DNA from: Neolentinus lepideus HHB14362 ss-1
Lineage: Eukaryota; Basidiomycota; Agaricomycetes; Gloeophyllales; Gloeophyllaceae
Reading direction: 5' to 3'
DNA: 30,532 nt
Assembly (NCBI GenBank): GCA_001632425.1
Contig: KV425600.1
Coordinates: 192,505-223,036, forward strand
In this document: in pieces, positions 9,347-18,821 of the stretch
Position numbering within the stretch: the first letter of the stretch is position 1
Layout: each line of letters starts with the position of its first letter
Program-made: the position numbers and the translations under genes
The notes under the pieces: generated by a model
What the model saw: the letters and a program-made list of their open reading frames with translations, nothing else
Databases searched by the model: none
What the model was told of the DNA's origin: nothing

Positions 9347-10758
9347 ATGGTACCGCTTAGAATCGGATATGGCAAGTCTCAGAAAATCCCTTCGTCCCGT
9401 TAACTTAACTGACACTGACAACCCACGTACGCTCGTCAGTCCGGGAGCACTTCTCGTCCCCATTGCTGCAGTACGCAGAAGCCGACAATGGCAGCACCTT
9501 TGTGCTGGTAGAATGCCCCAGTGAGCATCATGCTTCATATCCACGGACCCTCATATCACTAATTAATGCTGCGACTATGATTTTCAGGTGGCACCGGGCA
9601 GCTCATCTCGCGCCTGACGAACGACGAGATCGATGTTGCAATGTGAGCATAGTCGGTCTATGCTGCCGTCGTGCGGCTCACCCTGGCCGAGCAGCGCACT
9701 CACCGACCCCCTCATCTCGGGGATCGCCAAGGGATCGCAGGCGTACAAGCTGGTCGGGAGCTATGTCACGACGCCGCTGAACTGGTATGTCCGCGCACCC
9801 CGTGGATATCTCTCCGTCGCCATTGACTGCACAGGGCGGTAATTACTGGGAAAGACTCGGCGTACCAGCAGATCTCGGATCTGAAGGGGACGCCTATTGG
9901 GATCTCGAGGCCGGGCAGGTTCGCGATGCCTATTACCACTGAGTACTGATCTGTGGCGTCTGATCTGATTCACCCGCGCGAATCCACAGCGGAAGCCAGA
10001 CGATGGCTTCTGTGATGGCCTTGCAGCAGGGCTGGCCGACCGACGAGCTCGAGTTCAAAGGTGCGCGCCGCTCAGTTTTCAATCCGACCCGGGCCAACCC
10101 GCCGCGAACCGCAGTGAACAACGACATCCACGGCTTAGTCAACTCCGTGAACGATGGCTCGACGGGCGCGTTCATGTGGGAGTGGTTCACGACCAAGCCC
10201 TGGCTTGACAGAGGCGAAGTGCGCTTCGTACGTGTGCCCCCCCCCCCTCCCGCCGCCGCCGTCCTTCCACTCACTGTGCACAGATCGGCTCGGTCCCGAC
10301 CCCCTGGCCCTCGTGGCTCATCGCAGCGCACCCCTCCCGCGCGACACCAGACGCGCTCCGCACGTTCCTCGACACGCTCTCGACCTACGTCCGCGCGTTC
10401 GACTCGCCGGAGAAGCGCGCCAAGGACGACGTCGAGTATATCAAGAAGACGTGGGGCTACCCAGAGGAAGACGTAAAGGTCTGTGGCAAAGCATCGCTCG
10501 CGCCGGTCGTTCGCTGACCGGGACTCGGGATCTTTTCAGGCGTGGCTGAAGACGGTCGGGTACCCCCAGGACTGTGCATCTATCCCGACAAAGGTCATCA
10601 CGGATACAATCAGGTCGGTTCCTCGTCTCGGTCTGTGAAACAGAGCATCTTCTGACCCAGCGCGCAGCGTCTTGGAGAAGGCGGGCGTCTTCAAGAGTCC
10701 CGAGGGCGGCTTCGACGTCAGCCACTTTGTCAACACGGACATAGTCAAGCTTGCCTGA
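9347..10758 (+). CDS. SsuA/THI5/NMT1-like periplasmic-binding-fold protein (10 exons, 292 aa)
   Basis: Exons: 9347-9371, 9440-9520, 9588-9642, 9695-9784, 9835-9918, 9990-10060, 10115-10227, 10284-10478, 10540-10613, 10668-10758. The first intron has a GC donor (GCAAGT...CAG); the others are GT-AG. The product begins MVPLRIGYVREHFSSPL and continues with FVLVECPSGTGQLISRL, EIDVAI, KLVGSYVTTPLNWAV, SDLKGTPIGISRPGSGSQTM, DGSTGAFMWEWFTTKPW and GSVPTPWPSWLIAA. This is the layout of type II periplasmic-binding folds, with the two lobes and the DLKG...G..R.GSG hinge-region motif. Fungal homologues are known but poorly characterised, and the bacterial relatives bind small substrates for ABC transport. 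No signal peptide or membrane segment is seen, so the protein is probably cytosolic. Its substrate and reaction are unknown. It lies 229 bp downstream of the receptor gene in the same orientation. Confidence 0.85.
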
Positions 10759-11228
10759 GGTGCAGGGATAATTTCTTGAGAAGTTTAAACACGATGTACC
10801 AGTATGAACGAATACCTTGTGTATCAAATTGCTAGGACCGCACGCACGAGAAACGTCTTTTATTGGCCCCCGCACAGATACCTGGATCGTATGGTAGGTA
10901 TATTACATGCTGATACGTAAACAGGCATGAAAGAAGAGTCCGATGAAGGTGTCCATAGAGGCTAAGCCTGGGTAGCAATACAAGTCAATGAAAGGTATTG
11001 TGGCAATATACGAACACAAAGATGAGGACAGTGGCAATGGAAAGTATACAGTAGTTCCATCATTAAGCGAGTCCGCGGCGCATGTTAAACTGCGGACGGT
11101 CAAAAGGTAAGTAGTTCCACGACAGAAGCCCAAGAATGGGGAAGGTCAGGGAAATACGGGCGGTGGTTAGTATACGATACAAGGTCGGGTAGAGTCCATT
11201 TGTTTATAAATTGGTAGTTAGCGAATGT
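10759..11228. other. Convergent intergenic region
   Basis: This gap separates the 3' ends of two convergent genes, ending at 10758 (+) and 11229 (-). It is AT-richer than its neighbours, and I see no gene or repeat in it. Both 3' UTRs should lie here. Confidence 0.5.
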
Positions 11229-13211
11229 TCAGCGGGACTGCGTCCGTGGACTGTGCACTAATGTCTCTGCCATGCGCGTGTGGGGTTCCCCGGGGGTCAA
11301 GAGCCTGTCAAGCGCGCGGATCACAGTCAGACACATGGAACATTCAACAACAGAAAAAACGTACTTGAGCCAGATGCGCCCTCCATGGCATTTCTCCCTG
11401 ACGACCTCCCAGTCCCTCTCTATGCCCTCCTTGCCACTGATGGCGTCGAGCAGAGTCTGCTTCCCCTCCTTGGTGCCCTCGCCCTCGAGGACCCACTGGG
11501 CCTGCCAGCCCTCGCCGAGCCCGGGGCGCAGCTGGGCTCTGAGGACGGCGAGCCACATGTACTTTTTCACGGGCATGCGGCCGGTCGGGGATCGCACGCT
11601 GGGTACTGAGGTTGTCATGTACACGAGGGTCATCTGCGGGGGGTACGCTGGCGCAGGCAGCGCGAGGGTATACGTCGGGTTCATGGACAAGGGCAGGATG
11701 TGGGCGTAGTACAGAGGGGACGGGAGGGTAAGCGGGTTGTGGAGAGGGGGCGGGGCGGGGGGCTGGAAGAGGACGAGGGAGTAGCCGTTGAAGATGAGCC
11801 AGTCTGCTTGGTCGTGGTCCTGTTCGGGGACGTAGCCGAGGTTGCAGACAATGTCTCCGGTGGACAGGTGGTCCCACAGGCCTGCATCGGCGAGCTGGTC
11901 CTCGCAGGCCCGCATGGACGCCTCCGACAGCTCCGCACACGGCACAAACACGCGCAGGATGGGTGCGCGCGACCGGGACGTGGCGAGCTGGATGTCGTGC
12001 GGAGACCGCGATGCCTGGATGATCGAGGACGGTTCGGAGGTCGACGAGGAGCGCACCGGGCTCGGGCTGGACAGCGACGAGTCGCTCGAAGACACGCCGT
12101 CCGACGCAAACCGGCGGTGGGGGCGGTTCAGAGCCGGCTCGAAATCGTCCTCGGAGGCGTAGCCCGCGGTTCGGAATGCACGCCGCCAGCCACCAGAGTA
12201 AAACCTCATGGCAGCGGGCTCTTCTGCCGGCGGTGGGAGAGGCGCCCTGGGGTTCCCGCCGAATAGGGAAAGCCTATTTTTGCCTTCCGACACAGGCTGC
12301 GATCGGGCCTTGACAGCCTTCGTGAGGCTCAGAAGCGAGCCGACACTGCGACTGGTTCGCCCCGACGATCGGCTGCTGCTGCGTCCTCCCCGGCTCGCCG
12401 AGCGCGTCTGGAGCGCGTCTTTGCCTCCAAAGTACGACAACGGCGCGGGGAACACCAGCTCGCGCACGCCAGCCTGCAGCACACCAAGGCTCAGTCGGCT
12501 GCCTTCCGAGTCCGGCGTGGGCGGAAGCACAGCAGAGTGGATCAGCGACTGCAGGATCAGCACGAAACGCGAGTGGGCCAGCGTCGCAGCCATGTACTTT
12601 TGCGTCACTTCTTCCTGCTCAAACGTCGGCATAAACGCAGACAGCAACGAGAGTGCGTGCATTGGATATTGGTGCAGAGGCACGCCTTGCGACACCACTG
12701 CCGTGCGTCGTGGTCAGATCGCGGAGAACTGCATGAAAGGCGACATACTAAAGTAATTAAGGTCCCGCAGCGTGATCCTGATGTCTCGGTAGCGATCCAT
12801 GTCTGAGTTGCGCAGACAGTACCTATATCCAGGCACGTAATGCGACAAGATGACCGCCTTCAGCTCGGGCCGGCTGAAAACTGACCATCGCAGCCGTCGA
12901 CAGGTGCAAGTGAGTGCATTAAAATCGCTCCACTCGATTTGTCCCAAAAGGCGGGCGAGAAGACGCGGTTGCTGTAATATTACGAAAAAAGGTGAGGCGA
13001 GCAGGAAATGAGAGAGACGGTTAGATCTCCGATGGTCGACAGGCGGGGGGCGGTGTCTCGGCGGCTTCTGGTCTTCTGCAGGAAGGCGGGGCAGCGAGCG
13101 TTCTCTCGACTCTGTCCTGAGGGACATGCGATCGCTGTCGGTCTCGTCCGAGGCGGTCAACGACGGGGTTCGTTGGACGTAAGAGTCCACCAGGGCTGGT
13201 GAATCCGACAT
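11229..13211 (-). CDS. Conserved fungal protein with F-box-like N-terminal segment (3 exons, 623 aa)
   Basis: Exons on the minus strand: 13211-12749, 12697-11365, 11304-11229. The first intron (51 nt, GTATGT...GGCAG) removes an in-frame stop and joins RDLNYF to MVSQGVPLHQYPMHAL. The second, 60 nt (GTACGT...TTGACAG), is a multiple of three and carries no stop, so its removal is judged by its strong splice sites. Residues about 80-115 (RLLARLLGQIEW, then FNALTCTCRRLR) resemble an F-box helix set, followed by LSHYVPGYRYCL. A Ser/Arg/Pro-rich disordered stretch lies near 235-400. The C-terminal half has a compact hydrophobic domain (YVPEQDHDQADWLIFNGYSL; GEGWQAQWVLEGEGTKEGK). I do not recognise a named function. 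Ubiquitin-ligase adaptor is one guess from the F-box likeness. Confidence 0.7.
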
Positions 13212-13513
13212 GGCTGCGCTGCCACAGGTGGGCCGGGGGACGATATAATAAAGGGATCCGTAGAGCGTTAAAAGGAAGCGTAGGGAGAGTATAAGGAGCC
13301 TTTAAGATAAACTGCTGTCTATAAGCTGCCAGGGCGCGGCTGGGCCATCAGTCCGGTCTGTTCGCGGTTAAGGGACAACCAAACGGAAAGGCGAAAGCTT
13401 AAAAGTAGCCGAAGCAAGCGCTCCGACGTATTTGGCCCTGTTGTGCCCAGGGACTGTGGCGCGGAGACTCTCTCCATCTTTCTGCATCTTTCACATTGCC
13501 GACGCTTCCCAAC
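13212..13513. promoter_or_regulatory. Shared divergent promoter of the F-box-like gene and IWS1
   Basis: The 302 bp between the two start codons must hold both promoters and 5' UTRs. An AT-rich TATAATA stretch at 13244-13250 lies about 35 bp upstream of the minus-strand start. A pyrimidine-rich stretch (CTCTCTCCATC, then TTTCTGCATC) at about 13468-13490 precedes the IWS1 start, a common layout before fungal transcription starts. Assignment of either to a gene is inferred. Confidence 0.45.
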
Positions 13514-14822
13514 ATGTCAGACATCGACGACGTGCGTAATGGTCTCCATCATATGTTAACTTCTCCTAATCTGCTGCCAGGCGAATAAAATCGAGCGTGA
13601 CATCTTTGGTGGCTCAGACTCGGAGCTCTCAGAGGAGGACGGTCAGTCATTTTGCGTCATTTCTTGCTCATGTTACTCAGCCACTCGCTTAGAGGTACCC
13701 CAACCGCGTCGCCGCCCGTCGCCCCTCCCGGCCGACGAAGACGAGTCTTCAGAGGAGTCAGAGGACGATTATGTGCAGGAGAAGCGTGGGCTCAAGCCCA
13801 AGAAACGTAGCAAGGCGCGGAAGGAGAATGACGATGGCGAGAGGCGGCCTGCGCAGAGGAAGCGGAAGCGGAGGCCTATCGCAGAGGAGGACCTGAGCCA
13901 ACTGCCTCCCGAGCAGGGTGAGTGGTACGCCGCTGAACAAGATGTAGGAACTAAGGAGCGCCCTGCAGCTAACAAGTATAAGCTGGATATGCAAATTGAA
14001 GCCATTTTGAAACCGAAAAAGTCATCCCGGCCCAAACGCAAAAAAAAGGACGAAGAGGAAGTTCTCGACCGCTTCGCCGACGAGGAGGTTTCCCGCCTGC
14101 GCGAGGCCATGTTGACAGCAGCTGATGACGATGAGCAGGCGAACAAGGAAAAGCTGCCTGCCACATCAAAGCTAAAGATGCTCTCCCAGGTCATGGAGGT
14201 CCTCCGGAAGTGAGTGCCGGTGCTTCAATCCCCGGAATGCTGTGTCCTAACCCTACATAGAACGTCCCTTGCCCAATCCATAATCGACAACAACCTCCTC
14301 GAGGGCGTGCGGCGTTTCCTCGAGCCCCTCCCGGACCGCTCCCTCCCCGCGCTGAACATCCAAAAGGAGATCTTCGGCATCCTCAGCAAGCTCGAGTACA
14401 TCGACTCCGCCGTCCTCAAAGAGTCGCGCCTCGGGCGCGTCGTCCTCTTCTACACAAAGTCCAAGCGCGTGACGCCCGACGTCGCGCGCGCGGCGGAGAC
14501 GCTCGTGAGCAAGTGGTCGCGCCCGATCATCAAGCGCAGCGCGAGCTACCGCGACCGCGTGATCCCCATCGCGCAGGAGGGCGACGCGGTCGGCCAGGAG
14601 CGCTTGAACGCGATTTTGGCGCGCGCGAGGGAGAGTGAGAAGAATAGGGTGAGGAAGAACGCGGTGATGATCCCACAGCGGAGCCTGGGCTCGTACACTG
14701 TCGCGCCCAAGGCGGACGCGGGCTTCAGGAAGAATAATGCGGCGGTGGACGCGGAGATTGAGAGGCGAAAGCGCTATGCTGATAGGATGAGGAGCTTGAG
14801 TAGGAAGGTGACTGCTAAGTGA
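13514..14822 (+). CDS. IWS1: Transcription elongation factor IWS1/SPN1 (5 exons, 368 aa)
   Basis: Exons: 13514-13531, 13581-13641, 13693-13917, 13969-14209, 14261-14822, all with GT-AG introns of 49-51 nt. The N-terminus is acidic and disordered (DIFGGSDSELSEED), then strongly basic (KPKKRSKARK, RKRKRR). The conserved core follows: the helix KYKLDMQIEAILKP, then the TFIIS N-terminal/LW-type domain at about residues 165-260 (KLKMLSQVMEVLRK, LLEGVRRFLEPLPDRSLPAL, IQKEIFGILSKL, ESRLGRVVLFYTKS) and SKWSRPIIKRSASYRDR. IWS1 is a nuclear partner of Spt6 and RNA polymerase II in elongation, histone handling and mRNA export. Intron 3 (13918-13968, 51 nt) is a multiple of three without a stop. Splicing it gives PPEQANKYKLDMQ, which fits the family better than the read-through version. 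Confidence 0.95.
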
Positions 14823-16098
14823 AGTGAGTTTGTGATGGGGATGTGATGTGGTGGTGGTGGTTGCTGTTTTCCTGCATTTGCACTGAATCACTCTAGTTGT
14901 TCGGGACTGTGTATTGTAACTAATCTTGTATTCATTGAGCGGTCAGCTGGCGCATTCGCCAGTATCGGTCTACCCTTGTCTTAGTGTGCCTTGCTGGAAT
15001 AGTTCTACCAAAAGCCTCGTGGCCTCGGTATTGTATTCCCTCCGTGTCCTACACGCAGCTTTCTTACGTCGGTGTCTTGGCCAATGGCGGGCGCTTGAGT
15101 GTCCCTCTTTGCCAGGTGCTCTTCGTGTTTCGCTAGCGCAGATCATGCACTTGGTACCGATGGCGCCTATGTTTAGTGCGATTCTCTCCAAGTCTCGACG
15201 AGCATGGCTGTGTTGGTCCGGTGTTAACCTCGCCTGGTATGGATTAGGCGTCTGTGGGCGCACATCATTTCGTTGATCAATGGACAGGACAAAGGAACGT
15301 GTAGTAGGCGTTTATATTTACTTGATTGATATGTGAACTAGTAAGATATTGGTGTGAGTAGGCTCGAGCTCGGAGGGAACGTGCGCAGGGTGGCAGTCAG
15401 GTGTAAGGGTTGTGTCTGTCATGCCGTAGACCTTTTGGTAAGGGGCGTTGATGACAGCTAGTTAACCGCTAGCATAACTGAACGTCAGGGGGATTCAGAC
15501 GGCGCAGGTGTCGGCGACAATTCATCCGAGTCGATGGACAGCTTTGGTATGCGGATTGGCGTTCCTGGTGGTTTTACCGTTAGTCAAGCTGGCCACTGGG
15601 TTATGCGTACGTCCAAACCGGCGTTGACAGATAGGATCAAAAGGGATACATATGATCTTTGGGTGCCTGCCTAGATCAGTGTTGCTCGGAGAAAGTGGCA
15701 GTCGTTCAGTGCGTCACCTCATTCATTGCAAGATGGATTGGTCTATGTATGACAGGATGTCAGACATTTGAGGTCGTAATACTCGGGTTCTCGTACACCG
15801 AATGATTTGTACTCGGGTGGCTTTATCCTCAGCCAAAGGCCAATTGGCAAGGAAACGTGCACCAAAGGCTGATCTTTGCTAATATTGTGGCGTAATAGCG
15901 CCGTTGAGTGGATCGGTCGCTAACGTTCTCCAGTCGTGTCTGTCAATCGCAGGTCCGTAAGCCACGGCTGGAATGTTTGTATGAATCGTCCATAAGCCAC
16001 GGCTGGAATGTCCGTATGAATCTTGATGACAGTGAAACGTTCATCGACAGTTCTGTAATATGAATTTGAGAATATTAGAGTAAGTTAGAGTTCTGTTA
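14823..16098. other. Gene-poor intergenic region
   Basis: No gene can be supported here. Overlapping open frames on both strands at 14926-15276 lack recognisable domains or splice partners. The minus-strand reading (14970-15263) has one CxxC and is rich in Arg and His; it may be a decayed coding fragment. The region contains a 35-bp tandem duplication at 15953-16022 and otherwise unique, moderately AT-rich sequence leading into the MITE at 16099. Confidence 0.45.
15953..16022. repeat. Two-copy 35-bp tandem duplication
   Basis: The units starting GTCCGTAAGCCACGGCTGGA (15953) and GTCCATAAGCCACGGCTGGA (15988) are directly adjacent and differ at three positions over 35 bp. Each contains the inverted core AGCCACGGCT. 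Confidence 0.9.
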
Positions 16099-16429
16099 CT
16101 GTACCATTTCGATCAATTCGCCGTGTCACGCGTCACGCGGCCCTCTGGCGTGGCGAAATTTAGGTATTGTCACGTGTCATGTAGCTAGGTGGCGAAATGA
16201 AATGTCAATGTCGGAAGTTTCCGAACACCATTATAATGAATTACCAGCAGAAAGAAGGTTTAAAATGGATTAAATTGGGATTAAAAGTCTATACGGAAAT
16301 TTCCGACATGTCTGGGACACTGGCGAAGTTGGGAGCCTGTCACGCGTCGTCCGGCGAGGCGGCGGGCTGGCGAACTGATTCCAGTTGTCACGCGTCATGG
16401 CCGGCGGCGAATTGATCGAAATGGTACAG
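16099..16429. mobile_element. 331-bp MITE with perfect 25-bp terminal inverted repeats and TA target duplication
   Basis: The left end (16099-16123) begins CTGTACCATTTCGATC. The right end (16405-16429) is its exact reverse complement over 25 bases, ending GGTACAG. TA lies directly outside both ends (16097-16098 and 16430-16431). No coding capacity is present. The interior carries repeated words of the form TGTCACGCGTCA...TGGCGAA, about five times in direct order. A 100-bp palindromic-ended segment splits the array at 16209-16308. Size, ends and TA duplication fit a non-autonomous Tc1/mariner-type element. The near-perfect ends suggest it inserted fairly recently. Confidence 0.88.
16209..16308. 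mobile_element. 100-bp palindromic-ended mini-element nested in the MITE
   Basis: It begins TGTCGGAAGTTTCCG and ends CGGAAATTTCCGACA, inverted over 15 bases with one mismatch. The interior is AT-rich (CCATTATAAT, AAAATGGATTAAATTGGG). It interrupts the GC-richer subrepeat array of the surrounding MITE and shares ends and interior words with 3845-3963. TG...CA ends also allow a very small LTR-type origin. No clear flanking duplication is visible. Confidence 0.55.
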
Positions 16430-18821
16430 TAATACAGTTAATGAAATTGACTGCGGTCATTGCGATCGCTTGAAGCGACTGGATCAATAAGGTCGATCTT
16501 TGTATACCTCTGGGACTGGCTCGAGATGATCAGTGTTGCTTGAGAGGTTGGCTCGGTGCGTCGTTTTCAGTCTATCCATATGAAGGTCAGACGTCACTAT
16601 GCACGAAGTCCATTAGAGACAGTTGCTCGCCTACTAAGTCTTTTTTAGGAGACGCGTACCAAGTCTATGCACGAATAACGTCTTGCCATGCACAAGTCCG
16701 ACCACTAGTGTTCTCGGATGCTCCATTAGTTGCATTCATACTGAACGAACGTGCCATGCCGCTTTGAATAAGCTGCGATAACGAGAGGATAAACATATAT
16801 ATCTCGACGTTGCAGGCCATTTCATCCTTGGAACGTCTTACGTCAAGCTCCAGGATCTTGGTGCACTGACATCGACAAATCAGAGTTCAGAAGCTCTCCA
16901 GCTCCTTCGTCTAATAGCGGAGAATGGAGGTTTCTGACAGAGGCTCGTGTGCAGTTATCATAACAGACTTGTCAACCAGCCAAGCTGAGGTGCTGAACTG
17001 AAATGGAAAGGAGAAATATAGAGTACGTACGGAATGAAATGAAACTGTCAGGAAATCGACGCAAGCTTCAAGGTGGGAGGCTCGGGCCGGTGAAGCCGGG
17101 TGCAGTCACGTGACCAGCAGACCTCAGTGGCTGAAGATGTGGCACCGGAGATGTGGCAAGCCGGAAGCCGAGAAGCAGCCACACCGCGTGCCGTTTCGCG
17201 ACGCGACGAAATCCGGGCTACACCCAACCGCCAGAACAGGAGTGAAAGGAAGATGTGCGGGACGAAACAGCTGAGGAGTCCGAGCCCAGCAACTTGAAGC
17301 GAGCGACTAATAACGAAGAAAAAGATGAGGGCGCGCCACATGGCGGACGCATGCTCAGCGCGCGTGGCCTGCCATCAGTGGGGTCATGGTGCATCAGGAA
17401 ATGCAAATATCTCCGGATGGAGACGGCGTCTCCATGGCTCCATCTGGAGTACGCGTCTCCATCTAGCACGTGACGGAGACGCGTGGTCTGGATGGAGGCA
17501 CTACCTGTCTATAAAGCGGTCTCCTCGGAATTGTTGTGGCTGCAATGGGCATAATATATTCTGGATATCATGTAGCATGTACGGAAGGTTAATTTAGCAG
17601 CAATACAGTGCATCCCTCAGGCTCTGACCTACATATTACATGGAACTTGGCTGTCAGAAACCTCCACAACCATCTTATACTGTTGCAGATGTCCCAAATG
17701 GCCTCATAAACAATTTGGGTGTGATACATAAGTATACAATGAGTATATGGACTATCCTCAAGGTCCCAAGAAGCCCTACAATACCTAGCATCAGGTGTAT
17801 AGGCTTCCGCCACAGGCCATGTGCTATCTCCATCTGGAGACAGTGTCTCCATACGGCACGTGGCGGAGGCGGCAGCCTCCGGATAATAGGGGTACCTTTC
17901 CATCACTCCATCGCTCCATGTGCCTCCATATGGCTCGGCTGGAGAATTCCGGCTTTCCTGATGTGGTGTGAGGAGTTATTATAATTAGCTCTCTGGGATG
18001 AACGTGGAGTATACTTGCCGCTGCCTTAGGCTCCGAGGCAACAGCTTTGCCTATCGTATATCAGGGAGAGGAGTACGAGCAGCATGGCAGCTCGGAGGAT
18101 AGATTTTCGACGATTGTGCCGGGCACTCCAGTCCAACGTTACCTGTGACTGTGACAGCCGGGACCTTTTTCAGCCATCGCTCCGAGCCACATGGAAAAGG
18201 ACTGGATGCTATAGCCTATAGCCATATTAACTAGGCTGCAATATACACATGATGAGACGCGCTACGGGTGCGTAGGGCGTTCGTCGTAGCGGATCAACTG
18301 CTGCTACAACCCTGTGGGATTCACTCATTCATGGGTCTTTTTAGATAAAGTTGCAGAGCGTAGATTCATACTAATCGCTGGGTGAAGAATCAGGATATGC
18401 ATCTAATCATGCCCTGACGATTACCTTTGTACTGCCTGTCATACCGCACAGGCACAGGCACGTTTATCACACTCGGTTGCGAAGATCGAATACAGATCGA
18501 AAATGAGAGGCTCCAGGGACGAAAAAGCTTGTTATCTGGACGTGCGTTGCGGAAAGCATCATTGAGGAATCGGCGTGTAATCCTCATTATCGCATCGCTC
18601 CGTGTAGGACAACTTGAAAGCTTGCCAGCGTGACCTTGTAACGTGTTGCCTAATGTTCATCAGAACCACTCGAGGCTTGGCAAACTCAACTTCATGGTGT
18701 CTATATCATTTAGATCTTCTTCAATATTACCGCTCGAGTCGTCTAACAGTCACCGCAGACACCACAGTATACATCATTCGTATAGCAATGTAATCAACAC
18801 ATAGCCGCCATCAAATCAGTA
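16430..18821. other. Gene-poor region with short palindromic repeats
   Basis: No gene can be supported across these 2.4 kb. Several open frames of 60-115 codons occur on both strands (for example 17589-17906 minus, Tyr/Trp/Cys-rich), but none has a recognised domain or a convincing exon partner. Two related palindrome-bearing segments lie near 17415-17478 and 17828-17868. The final 200-300 bp before 18821 should contain the 3' UTR of the minus-strand dioxygenase. Confidence 0.45.
17415..17868. repeat. Pair of related palindromic GGAGAC/GTCTCC segments
   Basis: ATGGAGACGGCGTCTCCAT is a perfect 8-bp inverted pair with a 3-nt loop near 17417-17435. TGGAGACAGTGTCTCCA near 17834-17850 is a second one. 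The word CTCCATCTGGAG followed by GTCTCCAT, then CACGTG and CGGAG, occurs at 17438-17478 and again at 17828-17868, about 390 bp apart in the same orientation. These may be ends or subrepeats of a decayed element. Confidence 0.55.

Noticed and set aside
10238..10260. Poly-C and CCG run
   Set aside because: It lies inside intron 7 of the binding-fold gene and looks like simple-sequence slippage with no further meaning.
11344..12266. Several long frames overlapping the F-box-like gene on both strands
   Set aside because: They are Arg/Pro/Ala-rich shadows typical of GC-rich coding DNA. The minus frame of the gene is the only one with domain-like sequence and consistent splice sites.
14926..15276. 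Open frames on both strands (116 and 97 codons)
   Set aside because: Neither has a recognised domain, a clear splice partner or a codon pattern like the neighbours. At most one is a relic.
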